A stretch of 64,000 nt of DNA from Diogma glabrata. Lineage: Eukaryota; Arthropoda; Insecta; Diptera; Cylindrotomidae. Below are positions 25,521 through 35,781 of this stretch, piece by piece (the first letter of the stretch is position 1; each line of letters opens with the position of its first letter). The stretch lies in the NCBI GenBank assembly GCA_963693315.1, contig OY856188.1, forward strand, positions 1-64,000, in the 5' to 3' direction. The notes beneath the pieces were generated by a model. That model searched no databases, had not been told where the DNA came from, and was given only the letters and a program-made list of their open reading frames with translations. The translations under genes were made by a program, and so were the position numbers.

Positions 25521-25919
25521 AAGACTTTTAATATTTAAGAAAATATATTTTATTATATTGTCTGTTTTCCGTTCTTTTTTCAGCTCTTTAGTTTTAAAAT
25601 ATGATTCAAATTTAAATGTAAAGAATATTTATGTAGTTTGAGCCATTGAATGGGTATAATAATGTTACAATAATCAAATAATGTTTTTCAAAATTTGATT
25701 TACTCATGGTTAGGTGTATAAGATAAGTGCTCGTCAAAATTTTAGTTTGGGCTTGTGGCGTATGTTAAAACTAAAAAATTTAAAATAAAAATATTATTCT
25801 AGTAAGGAAAACGAAAAACAATATTAGTTTTCGTTTCTTTTTCAGAGTTTGAATTTTCACATTAATGATTAAAAGTTACCTTATTATTTCAGTTTTTTGT
25901 TGAAAATAGTATATTATTG

Positions 25920-26035
25920 AATTAGGAGCTAAAGTCGTACTTTTTGTGTTGAGTCTATAGTTTGGCGGCCGACCGTAGGGAGGCCGACAATTATAGACGA
26001 AACACAAAAAGTCACTTTAGCTCCGAATTCAATAC
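25920..26035. repeat. foldback with GGCGGCC loop
   Basis: gaattaggagctaaagt, actttttgtgtt and gtctata on the left pair with tatagac, aacacaaaaagt and actttagctccgaattc on the right. The loop is GC-rich (ggcggccgaccgtaggg). The agctaaagt motif occurs again near 26380, so this is probably the left part of a longer element reaching about 26430. Confidence 0.75.
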
Positions 26036-26210
26036 ACTATTTTTTCGGCAAACGTTTAAATTTGTTTAAAAATATGAAATTAATGCATCAAATTTTTTTA
26101 AAATATGCTTTAGGTAATAAATTTTCTGAAATTAATTTTTTTTTATTTTTATTCATTAAAATGAACTGAAATGCATTCTGTTTTAAACAAATTAATAATA
26201 TCATTTTATT

Positions 26211-26325
26211 TTACTTTACTGCCGCCGTAAAAATATGAAAATTACTTTACAGCCGCCGTAAAAATATGAAAATTACTTTACAGCCGCCGTAAAAATATGG
26301 AAGTTACTTTACAGCCGCCGGCAGA
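26211..26325. repeat. 31-bp tandem repeat with GCCGCCG core
   Basis: Four copies of a 31-bp unit start at 26211, 26242, 26273 and 26304 (ttactttacagccgccgtaa then aaatatgaaaa). They are followed by related gccgccggc motifs to about 26420. The GC-rich cores are conspicuous in this AT-rich context. Confidence 0.88.
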
Positions 26326-26966
26326 AAAAGTAAAAATGACGTCACTTTTGCAGCCGCCGGCTAAAAAGTAAGACTTTAGCTACTCCCCAGCGGCAGTAAA
26401 GTTAAACTTTACAGCCGTTAGCCGAAAAATAATATTTTTTAAATTTAATATTGTTTTTCTGTTATTATAAAAACATCTATAATTTTAATTTAATGAACTA
26501 AAATTATGTTGGAATGTTTTCAAGCTTTTGAAAGTTTTTTAGCTTACAATGGATACTATCCATATTAAAAAAAGTGTATATAAATAAAAACAATTACAAA
26601 ATGAAACTTTGTTATGATATCAAGTTTCGAGTTTATGAGAATTGATTTAACATTTACGTATTAGTTATTATTAACTAAAGTTCTAATGAAATTTGAGCAA
26701 ATATAGATAAATACATTTGATCAACCGATATTATTTAATTTCCCGAATGTAACGACTTTAGTTTTCAGAACATTATTATTATTGTTACATAAATAGTTAC
26801 ATTATTATAAGGGTTGATCCGGCTGATGTTATTTGAATTTTATCAAAAATTATTTTACAAATTGAGAAGTAAAACAGATAAGGATTAACTGGATTGGATT
26901 GTTATAGCGCGAATGACTAGCGTTAACTCATTTATATTATATTGAGCGAATATCTAGAAGCTATAG

Positions 26967-27150
26967 GCTGTTTTTTTGAGTAATTATTTTTGTTTTTGTT
27001 GTATTAAAAAACTTGCAAATTTCTACCGAAATTTATGAAAGCGCTCGTCAAAATTTTAGTTTGAACTGTTTTTTTTGAGTAATTATTTTTGTTGTATTAA
27101 AAGACTCGAAAATTTCTACCGAAATTTATGATTTAGTAATTAACAATTTT
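26967..27150. repeat. ~100-bp direct duplication
   Basis: ctgttttttttgagtaatta, tgttgtattaaaa, aatttctaccgaaatttatg occur twice, at 26967-27038 and 27069-27149. The connecting cgctcgtcaaaattttagtt also matches 25727-25747. No coding frame. Confidence 0.75.
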
Positions 27151-27589
27151 ACTCTTTAAATACATTTTCGCTAAGCACTTTTATTTCAATCACCAATACA
27201 GTGATGGTCTCATGAACTAACTTCGATACCGACAAGTTTTTGAACTTCGATAACGACAAGTTTTTGATAGAAATTATTTAGATGTAAGATATTTAAATTT
27301 AAACCACCGTTTACACGTAATTTTATGTCATCCGGTAGGTATTGAGCTAACAGGTAGATGTTTTATATAACTAAATGACATCTTAAAATAAATGGCATCT
27401 TAAAATATTAGTTTCAAATTCTTTTATACAATATAAAAATTATTTATTATCGTTTACGATAACCAGGAGGTACCGACGACCACAATACATTATAATCATT
27501 ATATCACCACTGTCTTCTGTTGTATTTCAGGTACAATACAATAACATATTTATGATACTACCTAGTGCAAACAGCTTTCTACAGTAGTT

Positions 27590-27845
27590 TTTAAAAGTGA
27601 TATTACGTCTTTTTGATTAGTAGCCTGAATAATTGCTGTACCAGCAACAATATTTGCTCCAGGTTTAACACACTCATTAATTGTGTCTGGTCCAACTCCT
27701 CCATCAACCTCTATATCTAATGTTGGGTAATTTTCACGTAGTCATTCCACTTTGGGCATCATATCCCTCATAAATTTTCGACCACCAAAGTCGGGTTCAA
27801 CGGTTATAGTAAAAATCATATCAGCTAAGAGAATGTACTTTTATA
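27590..27845 (-). pseudogene. Rpe: ribulose-phosphate 3-epimerase pseudogene, copy 2
   Basis: A second, shorter copy of the same epimerase fragment in the same orientation, 2.9 kb from copy 1. It encodes [18 protein letters not shown], a TGA, then LRENYPTLDIEVDGGVGPD and IVAGTAIIQATNQKD. The TGA sits at exactly the position of the stop in copy 1, and the flank from aataacatatttatgatact to gatattacgtc is shared too. This copy keeps six bases that copy 1 lost and has lost a Met codon that copy 1 kept. It is truncated upstream at about 27845. Confidence 0.88.
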
Positions 27846-27924
27846 GCTAGCTGTGCTATAATGTAGATGAGAGTAAAGTTGAGCCAGTGTGGAGTTATAT
27901 AGGATGTATTCCAGCTACTTCCTT

Positions 27925-29321
27925 GTTGTATCTCAAAATTATTATGTTATCATGATTTAGTTTATATTACTTATAATCATCGAGTTCCTAAACCACCTCT
28001 TGAGTTCATTGATATTAAGGATTTAAATAATATAAATATTAACAATCTTCTTGAAACCGCTGTCAACCTCAATTGGAGTTTTCTTGGAACTGATTTAGAT
28101 CAAAACATAGTTTTATCGAAGTTGGAGTGTAAAATTTATGATCTCTATAGAGACTGTGTCCCCATAAAGCGAATTCTTAAAAGAAATTCATACGCGCCCT
28201 GGATTAACTATCATATAATCAAACAGATGAGATTGAGAGACGCTGCGTATCGCAAAATGTGTTGTAATAGAAATTCGGTAAATACCGCTGCATACCGTAG
28301 GTTGCGTAATTCAGTGAATTCGCTTGTATGTTCCGCTAAGCGAAACTACTATTTTGGTAATGTCGATTCGTCTCCCAATAAGAAATGGAAGAAATTTCGC
28401 GATCTCGGCTTGCTCGCCGGAAATAATGACACAAATTTCTTGGATCAATTTGCGGTGGACGAGATGAATAAACACTTTTCTGAGAGTCCTACCGTTCCGA
28501 TAACAATTCCGCTACCAAATTCAACCCTGTCTACCTCACTTGAACGTAATAATTCATTCAGTTTCTCCTGTGTCACACAGGATGAAGTATTGCTGGCGAT
28601 ATGCTCAATCACATCCAATGCAGTTGGTGTCGATGGAATCCACATTAAATTTAAAATAATTCTGCCTTTATTTCTCCCTTACATTACCATTTTCTTTAAT
28701 AATTTAATTGTAACTTCCTGCTATCCTGATAACTGGAAAATCGCCACAGTCGTTCCTATTCCCAAAACTAACTCACCCACTGTCCTTAAAGATCTTCGAC
28801 CGATAAGCATATTACCTGTTTTATCCAAAGCATTTGAAAAACTAATAAATTCGCAATTAACGACACATCTTGAAAATAATAACCTACTCGATCCCCTCCA
28901 ATCTGGATTTAGAGTAAAACATTGTACTGCGACATCATTGCTAAAATTAACCGATGATATAGGGAGAGGAATGGATGAACCTAACTCTTTCACTGTTCTA
29001 ATTCTTCTGGATTTTCGAAATGCTTTCGGTTTGATTAACCCTACCCTATTAATTCAAAAACTTTATCTATATTATGGCTTTAATAGTTCTGCTATTAATA
29101 TGATTTTTTCATACCTCTGTAGCCGTTCACAATTTGTCACTGTTAATAATAGGAGTTCTAGAGTGCTAAAAATTGATTTGGGTGTTCCCCAGGGATCGAT
29201 CCTGGGACCACTACTTTTCTCATTATTTATTAATGACTTACCGTTAGTAATCATATATATGATGTACTTGCTCTACGCTGATGACTGTCAAATGTATATC
29301 TCTGGGAAACTAATTGATATA
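27925..29321 (+). pseudogene. Jockey-3 reverse transcriptase, 5' part (split by hAT)
   Basis: A non-LTR retrotransposon ORF2 that is truncated at its 5' end. The frame begins near 27925 with a YHDLVYITYNHRVPKP stretch, the end of an endonuclease. It runs without a stop through the linker into RT: GVDGIHIK, LRPISILPVLSKAFEKLI, QSGFR, LDFRNAFGLIN, GVPQGSILGPLLFSLFIND and catalytic YADDCQMY. It then runs into the hAT element at 29322. The same frame resumes at 34315 beyond the insertion. It belongs to the Jockey/CR1/I group but is a different lineage from Jockey-1 and Jockey-2, with YADD instead of FADD. No start codon is assigned because the 5' end is missing. Confidence 0.85.
29314..29321. repeat. 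8-bp target duplication TTGATATA, left copy
   Basis: TTGATATA directly precedes the terminal CAAGGTTGGC of the hAT-like element. The identical octamer follows the other end at 34315-34322. It lies in the coding sequence of Jockey-3. Confidence 0.9.
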
Positions 29322-29639
29322 CAAGGTTGGCAAATATCATGATATTTATATAAATATCAAAATATCCGATATATATCAGATATATATCCGATATATATCA
29401 TGTTCTGATATTTATTTTTGAATAAGTTGTTTATCTTAAATATTATACAATATATGGCCCTTTCCACACTTGTATGCAGTGCAACCCATCACTTCCTCGT
29501 TTCTTACCTCTTTGCCTATAAACTAGATTCAAATATGACAGCTCCTATTTAGTTTATAGGCAATTTATCAAGCCTATTCGTCTATATCTTCGATTGCACG
29601 AGTCCAAATGACGAATACGCTTGTTCGCTTTGTCTTGTT

Positions 29640-30190
29640 TATTTGACCAAATTGCATCATTAATATCCGCACAAGGTTGTACAACTGGTCCAGTAATGGT
29701 TCATTACTGGCGACTAGTATTGCCGCAATGGTCGAGTCCTGGCAACCATAACTGGACCATAAACAAAATGTTAGTCGATGATAACTCGAACAGTAAATGA
29801 CTGCCATTAATGATCAAAGGGCCAGAGATACAAGCCACCAATGGCTGGCCCATACAAGGTCATACAATTAGTCCAGTAATAGTCAATTACTGACGGCCAG
29901 TAATTCAACAATGGTCGGGTACTGGTCCAGTAATGGTCAATTTGTGGCGGACAGTAGTTCAACAATGGCCGGGTGCTGGCAATCATGACTCATAGTACTT
30001 GCAACTATGACTCAGCCATTAACATAATTTTTCATGTTGATAACTTCGTACAATAAATGGCTCCCATTCATTTGTCAGAGAAAAAACCAGCAATACCCCA
30101 TACAGGGTTGTACAGCTGGCCCAGTAACAGACCAATAATGATGACCAGTATTGAAGTAATGGCCGAGTACTGTCAACCATGACAAGTCCA
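29640..30190. repeat. degenerate ~200-bp repeats with ccagtaatgg motif
   Basis: Within the hAT-like element, blocks starting atacaaggttgtacaactgg-like (about 29670, 29855 and 30100) recur. Each is followed by ccagtaatgg, a gaccagtatt-like motif and ggtcgagtactgg-like motifs. The same texture continues on the other side of the LTR insertion (33456-33640). The units are too diverged to fix a period. Confidence 0.65.
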
Positions 30191-30529
30191 ATAAAAATAT
30201 ATAAAATATTATCATTTGTAAATTTACATAAATTAAATACAAAATAATTAAAATAAAGTGAAAATGTCTAAAGAAAAAAATTTAAAACTTATACCAACCT
30301 TTACTTTATTATCATGGTCATTCAACAGAGATACGATAATTAAACTATATTTCTAATGTAGTGAAATTTAACCAAATGACCTAGATCGGCCAATTCATGT
30401 TTCAGTACTGGCCCAATAACAATAGCCAATTAATGCTAACCATTAACTTGCCATTTAAAATGGTCATTTAAAATAACCTTTACTGATTAATTTCTATAAA
30501 CCGTAGATTGGTCGATTAATGGTTCCAGT

Positions 30530-31081
30530 TGTGGTGATGCTTCGAACTAAATTTTTTAAAGAAGATTGCCTTGATTTTCGTTTTTGTAAAAAATTATTTT
30601 GTTTTGTTTTAAAAAAATTAGAATTTTAAGAATTTTGTTTTCTTGTTGGGATATGAATTTTTTGTGTTAATAATAATTAATAAAATAATTAAAAATAATT
30701 GGTGATAATTGTTAATGTTACGAACTATTAATTAACATGTTCAACCAATAACTATGTACACTAAATATGTTCAACCAATAATTATGTGCTAAATTTTTAA
30801 CTAACATCGAATACATTAATTAGAAAACCATTTCAAGAATTGTTGTTTTATTATGCTGTACAACATTTATTTTAATACTCAACAATAAGAAAATTGAATT
30901 AATATATTCTAAACAATACTTATACAAGGTTCCTATACAAAATACAATACTTATTCAAGATACAAGATTCAATTACATACTTATACAAGATTCTGGCTTT
31001 AAAAGAAGAAATCAGATTAATATTATCAGAACACGCAGTAATATATATGGATTGTCACTGAATATAATTAGTCACTCCATA
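30530..31081 (+). repeat. 5' LTR, 552 bp
   Basis: Starts tgtggtgatgcttcgaac and ends cactccata. No mismatch to 32904-33455 was noticed. The ends are TG...TA rather than the canonical TG...CA. Confidence 0.93.
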
Positions 31082-31084
31082 TAA

Positions 31085-31103
31085 TTGGTGACCCCGACGT
31101 GGA
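31085..31103 (+). promoter_or_regulatory. primer-binding site of the LTR element
   Basis: tggtgaccccgacgtgg lies 3-4 nt after the left LTR, the position where the tRNA 3' end anneals to start minus-strand DNA synthesis. The LTR element at 50205-52607 has the closely similar tggtaaccccgaca. Confidence 0.75.
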
Positions 31104-32652
31104 TTTCATTGGGCAATTTACCACTGATATCCAGCATATTTCTGGTAACGACAATGTCGTAGCCGACGCGTTATCACGTATAAATCAAATCCTCATTCCT
31201 GAGAAAATTGATTATGCTGCAATCGCGGATGCCCAAACCAATGACGAGGAATTGTTAACATTACTTCAAAGCAACACAACTTTGAAGTTTACTGCTTTTC
31301 CAGTTACTTTCAATGAAAGTAAACTGATTTATTGTGACACAACTACAACTATGCGCAGGCCATTTATTCCTGCAGCTTTTCGTCAAAGTGTTTTTGATGC
31401 ATTTCATAATCTTTCGCATCCTGGTGTTAAAGCTTCAACCAATCTTCTCACAAAACACGTAATTTGGCCGTCTATAAAAAAAGACGTTAGAAATATGGCT
31501 CAACAATGCATAGCGTGTCAAAAGTCCAAGGTTTCTCGACACACTAAGTCACCCCTTGGCAATATTAAAACGAATTCACAGCGATTTTCACAAATTCACC
31601 TCGATATCATTGGTCCTTTACCAATATCGGAGAATCAACGATATTGTGTAACTTTAATTGATCGTTATTCGCGGTGGCCTGAAGCAATTCCTGTTCCAGA
31701 CATCACAGCTAGAACAGTTGCTTTCGCTGTTTACAATACATGGATTTCAAGATTTGGTGTTCCAGAATCAATTATAACTGATCAAGGAACCCAATTTGAA
31801 TCTGAATTGTTCACTGAACTTTCCAATCTATTAGGTTTCAAACGATGTAGAACTACATCATACAATCCGAAATGTAATGGCATGATAGAAAGGTGGCATC
31901 GTACGATTAAATCTGCAATTATGTGTTACAACCGTACCGATTGGACAACAATACTGCCTTCTGTCCTATTGGGTTTAAGAACCTCCTTTAGTGATGAACT
32001 ACAAACTACTTCTGCGGAACTGACTTATGGAAGCTCGATACGAATTCCGGGGCAATTTCTAAATTCTTCTACAAATTCATTCGTTCCCCAATCCGAGTTC
32101 GTCAAACAGTTGAGAGAACATTTCGATGAAATTGGACCTAAACCAGCGTCTGCACACGTAACGTCTTCTTCCTTTGTGAGCAAAGATCTCCAAACTTGCT
32201 CACATGTCCTCTTACGTACCGATGCTGTAAGGAAATCTTTACAACCTCCTTACACCGGCCCATTCAAAGTTTTAAGTCGTAATAACAAAAATTTCGATTT
32301 GGAAATAAATGGCAAAACAGCCAAGATTTCAATCGACAGACTTAAACCCTGTTATCAGGAAAATTCAGGCGAAGAACAATACAGTTCTCTCGCAAATTTT
32401 AATTCTTATACATTTTCAAAATACACACTGAAACGGTTATCTACAACTGATCATTCTGATCCTACTATGGATCACAATTTCAACTTTTCGGCTAACCTGA
32501 TACCATCAGATATTAAGGGTACGAATCAACAAGATTCAGCTCTACCCAAAAAGCCAACCAAAAAGGTTACTTTTAATGATCAGTCTCAAATCATTCCCCC
32601 CTTAAGAACTTCAAAATCTGGAAGGACGATCAAAACTCCAAAAAATTGCTAG
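31099..32652 (+). CDS. gypsy-type integrase (with RNase H tail)
   Basis: An uninterrupted 517-codon frame with no ATG at its start; it is a remnant of pol. Residues 2-28 (DFIGQFTTDI, VVADALSR) are the end of RNase H. The HHCC zinc finger of integrase follows at His103, His107, Cys137 and Cys140. The catalytic core has D169 (HLDIIGP), D228 (ITDQGTQFE) and E264 (MIERWHR), a D-x35-E spacing typical of retroelement integrases. A C-terminal GPF-type module (PPYTGPFKVLSR, about 408-419) and a basic tail follow. The enzyme inserts linear cDNA into chromosomes. Every catalytic residue is present, yet without gag and RT the element cannot copy itself. It could only be expressed if a start is used within the frame. 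Confidence 0.93.
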   Translation: MDFIGQFTTDIQHISGNDNVVADALSRINQILIPEKIDYAAIADAQTNDEELLTLLQSNTTLKFTAFPVTFNESKLIYCDTTTTMRRPFIPAAFRQSVFDAFHNLSHPGVKASTNLLTKHVIWPSIKKDVRNMAQQCIACQKSKVSRHTKSPLGNIKTNSQRFSQIHLDIIGPLPISENQRYCVTLIDRYSRWPEAIPVPDITARTVAFAVYNTWISRFGVPESIITDQGTQFESELFTELSNLLGFKRCRTTSYNPKCNGMIERWHRTIKSAIMCYNRTDWTTILPSVLLGLRTSFSDELQTTSAELTYGSSIRIPGQFLNSSTNSFVPQSEFVKQLREHFDEIGPKPASAHVTSSSFVSKDLQTCSHVLLRTDAVRKSLQPPYTGPFKVLSRNNKNFDLEINGKTAKISIDRLKPCYQENSGEEQYSSLANFNSYTFSKYTLKRLSTTDHSDPTMDHNFNFSANLIPSDIKGTNQQDSALPKKPTKKVTFNDQSQIIPPLRTSKSGRTIKTPKNC

Positions 32653-32903
32653 ATTATATCAGCATACGCTTCGATAATCTAACTAAATCCTTTCCTTCCA
32701 GTATGATTTTGTAGGATGTTGTGGATCTGTTTTGAACTTTAGCTAAAATCGTGATCCGCGTCAATTTTTCGGATTTCTTTTTTCCACAATCCAGCATCTT
32801 TATGTAAATATTTTAAAAATTTCTATCATTTAGTACTTTCGGTACATCCGTACCAACATTTTTCATTTCGTGTCTTCTGCGAAGCCACTGGTGGGGGAGT
32901 ATT

Positions 32904-33455
32904 TGTGGTGATGCTTCGAACTAAATTTTTTAAAGAAGATTGCCTTGATTTTCGTTTTTGTAAAAAATTATTTTGTTTTGTTTTAAAAAAATTAGAATTT
33001 TAAGAATTTTGTTTTCTTGTTGGGATATGAATTTTTTGTGTTAATAATAATTAATAAAATAATTAAAAATAATTGGTGATAATTGTTAATGTTACGAACT
33101 ATTAATTAACATGTTCAACCAATAACTATGTACACTAAATATGTTCAACCAATAATTATGTGCTAAATTTTTAACTAACATCGAATACATTAATTAGAAA
33201 ACCATTTCAAGAATTGTTGTTTTATTATGCTGTACAACATTTATTTTAATACTCAACAATAAGAAAATTGAATTAATATATTCTAAACAATACTTATACA
33301 AGGTTCCTATACAAAATACAATACTTATTCAAGATACAAGATTCAATTACATACTTATACAAGATTCTGGCTTTAAAAGAAGAAATCAGATTAATATTAT
33401 CAGAACACGCAGTAATATATATGGATTGTCACTGAATATAATTAGTCACTCCATA
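32904..33455 (+). repeat. 3' LTR, 552 bp
   Basis: Same sequence as the 5' LTR on reading, preceded by the purine tract gtgggggagtatt and followed by the CAGT duplication. Confidence 0.93.
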
Positions 33456-34314
33456 CAGTAATGGCCCAATAACAATAGCTAAGTATTCATGGGCCGGTAT
33501 TTAGCCATTCAGAGGCAACTAAATACTGGATATTTTCTGTTAACCATAGATCGGTCGACGAATGACTCTATACTACTGGCCTGGCACAATAACAAAAGCC
33601 AAGTACCGTTACCCATTAATGGACCAGGAAAACTCTACTTGGGTAGTCATTCCATTCCACCACACCCTCGATGGTGTATTTCTAAACTGAAATTGAAATA
33701 CATATTTTGGAAATGGTGTAGATTCAGTTAAAAGCGCCATTACAAATGGAATAAAGTCTGAAATAATTATATTTAAATAATAAGGTATATGCTTCTTCTC
33801 TTTGTTCAAGCGTTTACCTATAAATCGATGGTCAAGCATAAATTAACTAGGTGTTGAGGTGCATTCAAAACCATGTCTCTCCTTCGATAAAAAGTTTCTT
33901 AACTTCTACAGGTTGTTTTAGTTTAAGATCTGCTTCAATTTTATGCTAAATATCTACTACAACGGCAATAGTCGTTTTCTCTATTTGAGCTCTATCTAAA
34001 GCGACTGCTATTGACTTTAGATAACAAAGCATATGTTCAGCATTCATTACAATATTTATGTCATAAGTTTAGTTATGTCAGGATCTATGTCAGCTTCATG
34101 GTCTTGGCATAGCTGAACGAGGTTACCTCGATTTAGCATGCGTTTTGCGGGCAGTTCTGCGACTGTTAACAGTTTTTCCAACTTTAAGGTAGGAATAGTT
34201 AATTTTTTTCTTTTTTTTATAAATATCATGATATATATCGGGGAATAAATATCGTGATATATATCAATGATATATATCGGATATATATCATTGATATATA
34301 TCATGCCAACCTTG

Positions 34315-34519
34315 TTGATATATGTGAAATATTCCGTAAAATTAACTGTGACTTGTCTCTAATTTACAACTGGTCAACTCAGAATGGTCTCCTTCTCAAC
34401 CCCATGAAGACTCAGGTACTTTTTATTACGAAAACTGGAATTGATATTGAACTTGCTCCACTTTTGCTTGGTAATACGCAGCTGGTAATAACAAAATCAG
34501 TCCAAAACCTCGAGCCTTG
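34315..34519 (+). pseudogene. Jockey-3 reverse transcriptase, 3' part
   Basis: The Jockey-3 frame resumes directly after the hAT-like element with LVDICEIFRKINCDLS, then IYNWSTQNGLLLNPMKTQVL (the strand after the catalytic Asp pair in non-LTR RTs), then LGNTQL. It ends near 34519, where Helitron-like helicase sequence begins, so the thumb and C-terminus are missing. Confidence 0.82.
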
Positions 34520-34813
34520 ATTGAAATTAATGAAATTCTTCTTACACATAATACTTCAAGTGGTGATCTTGGTCTTCCGATTCCATAATATAACTTAAAG
34601 ATTGGCGATGTAGGTCATTTTGATATTGAAGAAGCTATAGTTTTCGATAGAATGTATGAAAATGCAAATAATAAGCAACGTAGTGTGATTGATATTGTTT
34701 TGCGCGAAGCTCAATTCCAAGATACTGGAAGTAATGTTTTTTTCTTGACAGCTCATGCAGGTTGTGGCAAAACTTTTGTTGGCAAAACGATCTCGGAATC
34801 AACCTATTTCTAA
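34518..34813 (+). pseudogene. PIF1-like helicase fragment (Helitron-type)
   Basis: A first block (about 34518-34587) reads ALIEINEILLTHNTSSGDLG and GLPIP, then a stop. A second open block of 71 codons (34598-34813) includes NNKQRSVIDIVL, VFFLTAHAGCGKTFVGKTI and a stop. The GCGKT Walker A motif after FFLTA, preceded by an N..Q..V.D.V segment, is the start of the PIF1/Pfh1 helicase domain carried by Helitrons. Only the N-terminal edge of the helicase remains; no Rep nuclease or Helitron terminus was found. It abuts the broken RT without a visible boundary signal. Confidence 0.72.
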
Positions 34814-34985
34814 CGAATATCCTGCCGCTCGGACTTTTTGGTAGTTAAACTACAATTTTTAATATGAATTTCTTTGATATTTAAATAATTTAACGATACG
34901 TTAAAATAACACCATATACAATATTTACATAACATTTCTTAAAACGATCATAGTATCAAGTATCAACAAAATAATATCTGTTAGT
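34814..34985. other. spacer / CLEC16A 3' untranslated region
   Basis: AT-rich sequence just downstream of the CLEC16A stop (minus strand), with no canonical AATAAA close by. Nothing else recognised. Confidence 0.4.
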
Positions 34986-35403
34986 TTAGACGGTTTCAAT
35001 AATTCCTTTTTTTTTTAATTTTTCGGATTTGGCTATGAATGAAGTTTCTTCGGAAGATGATGGTGATTCAATAATTGTTGGTTGGACCGCGCAAGAATCT
35101 TTTGTTGCATTACTCGTAATATTTTCTACAGGTATACGTACTGATGTTTGTACATCGTACTGATTGCACGATGAAGAATTTGTTGGTAGCATAGAAACCG
35201 GGCTTGCATTTTGTGATCTTCGAAAGTCTTCTAGAGGAATTTCTTCGGATCTTGGTCTGAATAATCTGGGACTGCTCTCCCGCGATCTTGATGAGCATGA
35301 TCGATTTTTTGAACCGTCGCGAGAGCTTGAACTGCCATTTCGTTTTGAGCGACTTGAGGTACTGTTGTTTGATGATCTGGTTTGTTGAGGTATGAAATCA
35401 GGT
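34986..35403 (-). CDS. ema: CLEC16A/ema terminal coding exon (Ser-rich tail)
   Basis: The acceptor ag at 35404-35405 joins in phase to the previous exon (split Arg codon). The exon then reads PDFIPQQTRSS, a run rich in Ser, Arg and Asn (NNSTSSRSKRNGSSSSRDG), EEIPLEDFRRSQNASPVSML, and ends KKKGIIETV with a TAA. CLEC16A proteins end in a low-complexity serine-rich region that varies between species, which fits. The protein is an endolysosomal and mitophagy regulator; in flies ema is needed for endosome maturation and autophagosome growth. Assignment of this exon rests on splice phase and position rather than on residue identity. Confidence 0.8.
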
Positions 35404-35463
35404 CTAATGTGAAAACGTTATAAAATTAGTAGGTTAATTATATAAATTTTTTTTTGCTTTTAC

Positions 35464-35717
35464 CGGTCAACTGATTTGTTAACAATTACTTGCATTCTCG
35501 TCACACTGCCTGGTGGGACGCTATCCCGCCGAAGTGCGGCAGCAAATCCTGGAACACGATTCGCAGTTGAAAAAAGTGGACGATGTTCACGAATACCCTT
35601 TGGACGAATACCAAATGAAGTATAAATAAAAGTTTGATTTGGTTCATTACTTTGTCCTGGTATTTCTAGCAATTGAGCTATTTGGTACATTTTTTTCTGG
35701 CGGGCTTTACTCCGACC
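35464..35717 (-). CDS. ema: CLEC16A/ema exon (VPGFA region)
   Basis: Acceptor ag at 35718-35719 and donor gtaaaa at 35458-35463. It reads GRSKARQKKMYQIAQLLEIP, then NRVPGFAAALRR and VTRMQVIVNKSVDR. The start continues the preceding exon's AKQRLTK in phase 0, and KVPGFA-type sequence follows in other CLEC16A proteins. There are no frame breaks. Confidence 0.9.
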
Positions 35718-35781
35718 CTTTAATTTAAAAAATACAGACTATTTTCAACACACTATGTATGAAAAATGTGTTGATTCTTAC

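Larger units (their letters stand above)
30530..33455 (+). mobile_element. LTR retrotransposon (Ty3/gypsy-type), internally deleted, integrase only
   Basis: Two 552-bp LTRs (30530-31081 and 32904-33455) with no difference noticed on reading bound a 1.82-kb interior. A 4-bp target duplication CAGT flanks them (30526-30529 and 33456-33459). Removing the insertion restores the ccagtaatggcc motif of the host repeat. A primer-binding site follows the left LTR and a purine-rich gtgggggagtatt precedes the right one. Gag, protease, RT and nearly all of RNase H are absent: the interior jumps from the primer-binding site to the last residues of RNase H. It is a young deletion derivative. Confidence 0.93.
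29322..34314. mobile_element. hAT-like non-autonomous element splitting Jockey-3
   Basis: Perfect terminal inverted repeats CAAGGTTGGC (29322-29331) and GCCAACCTTG (34305-34314) are flanked by a perfect 8-bp duplication, the hAT signature. Both subterminal regions are packed with palindromic gatatatatc units (29340-29405 and 34220-34303), plausible transposase-binding sites. Without the nested LTR element it would be about 2.06 kb. No transposase frame is visible, so it moved in trans. The interior holds degenerate ccagtaatggtc repeats. Confidence 0.88.
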
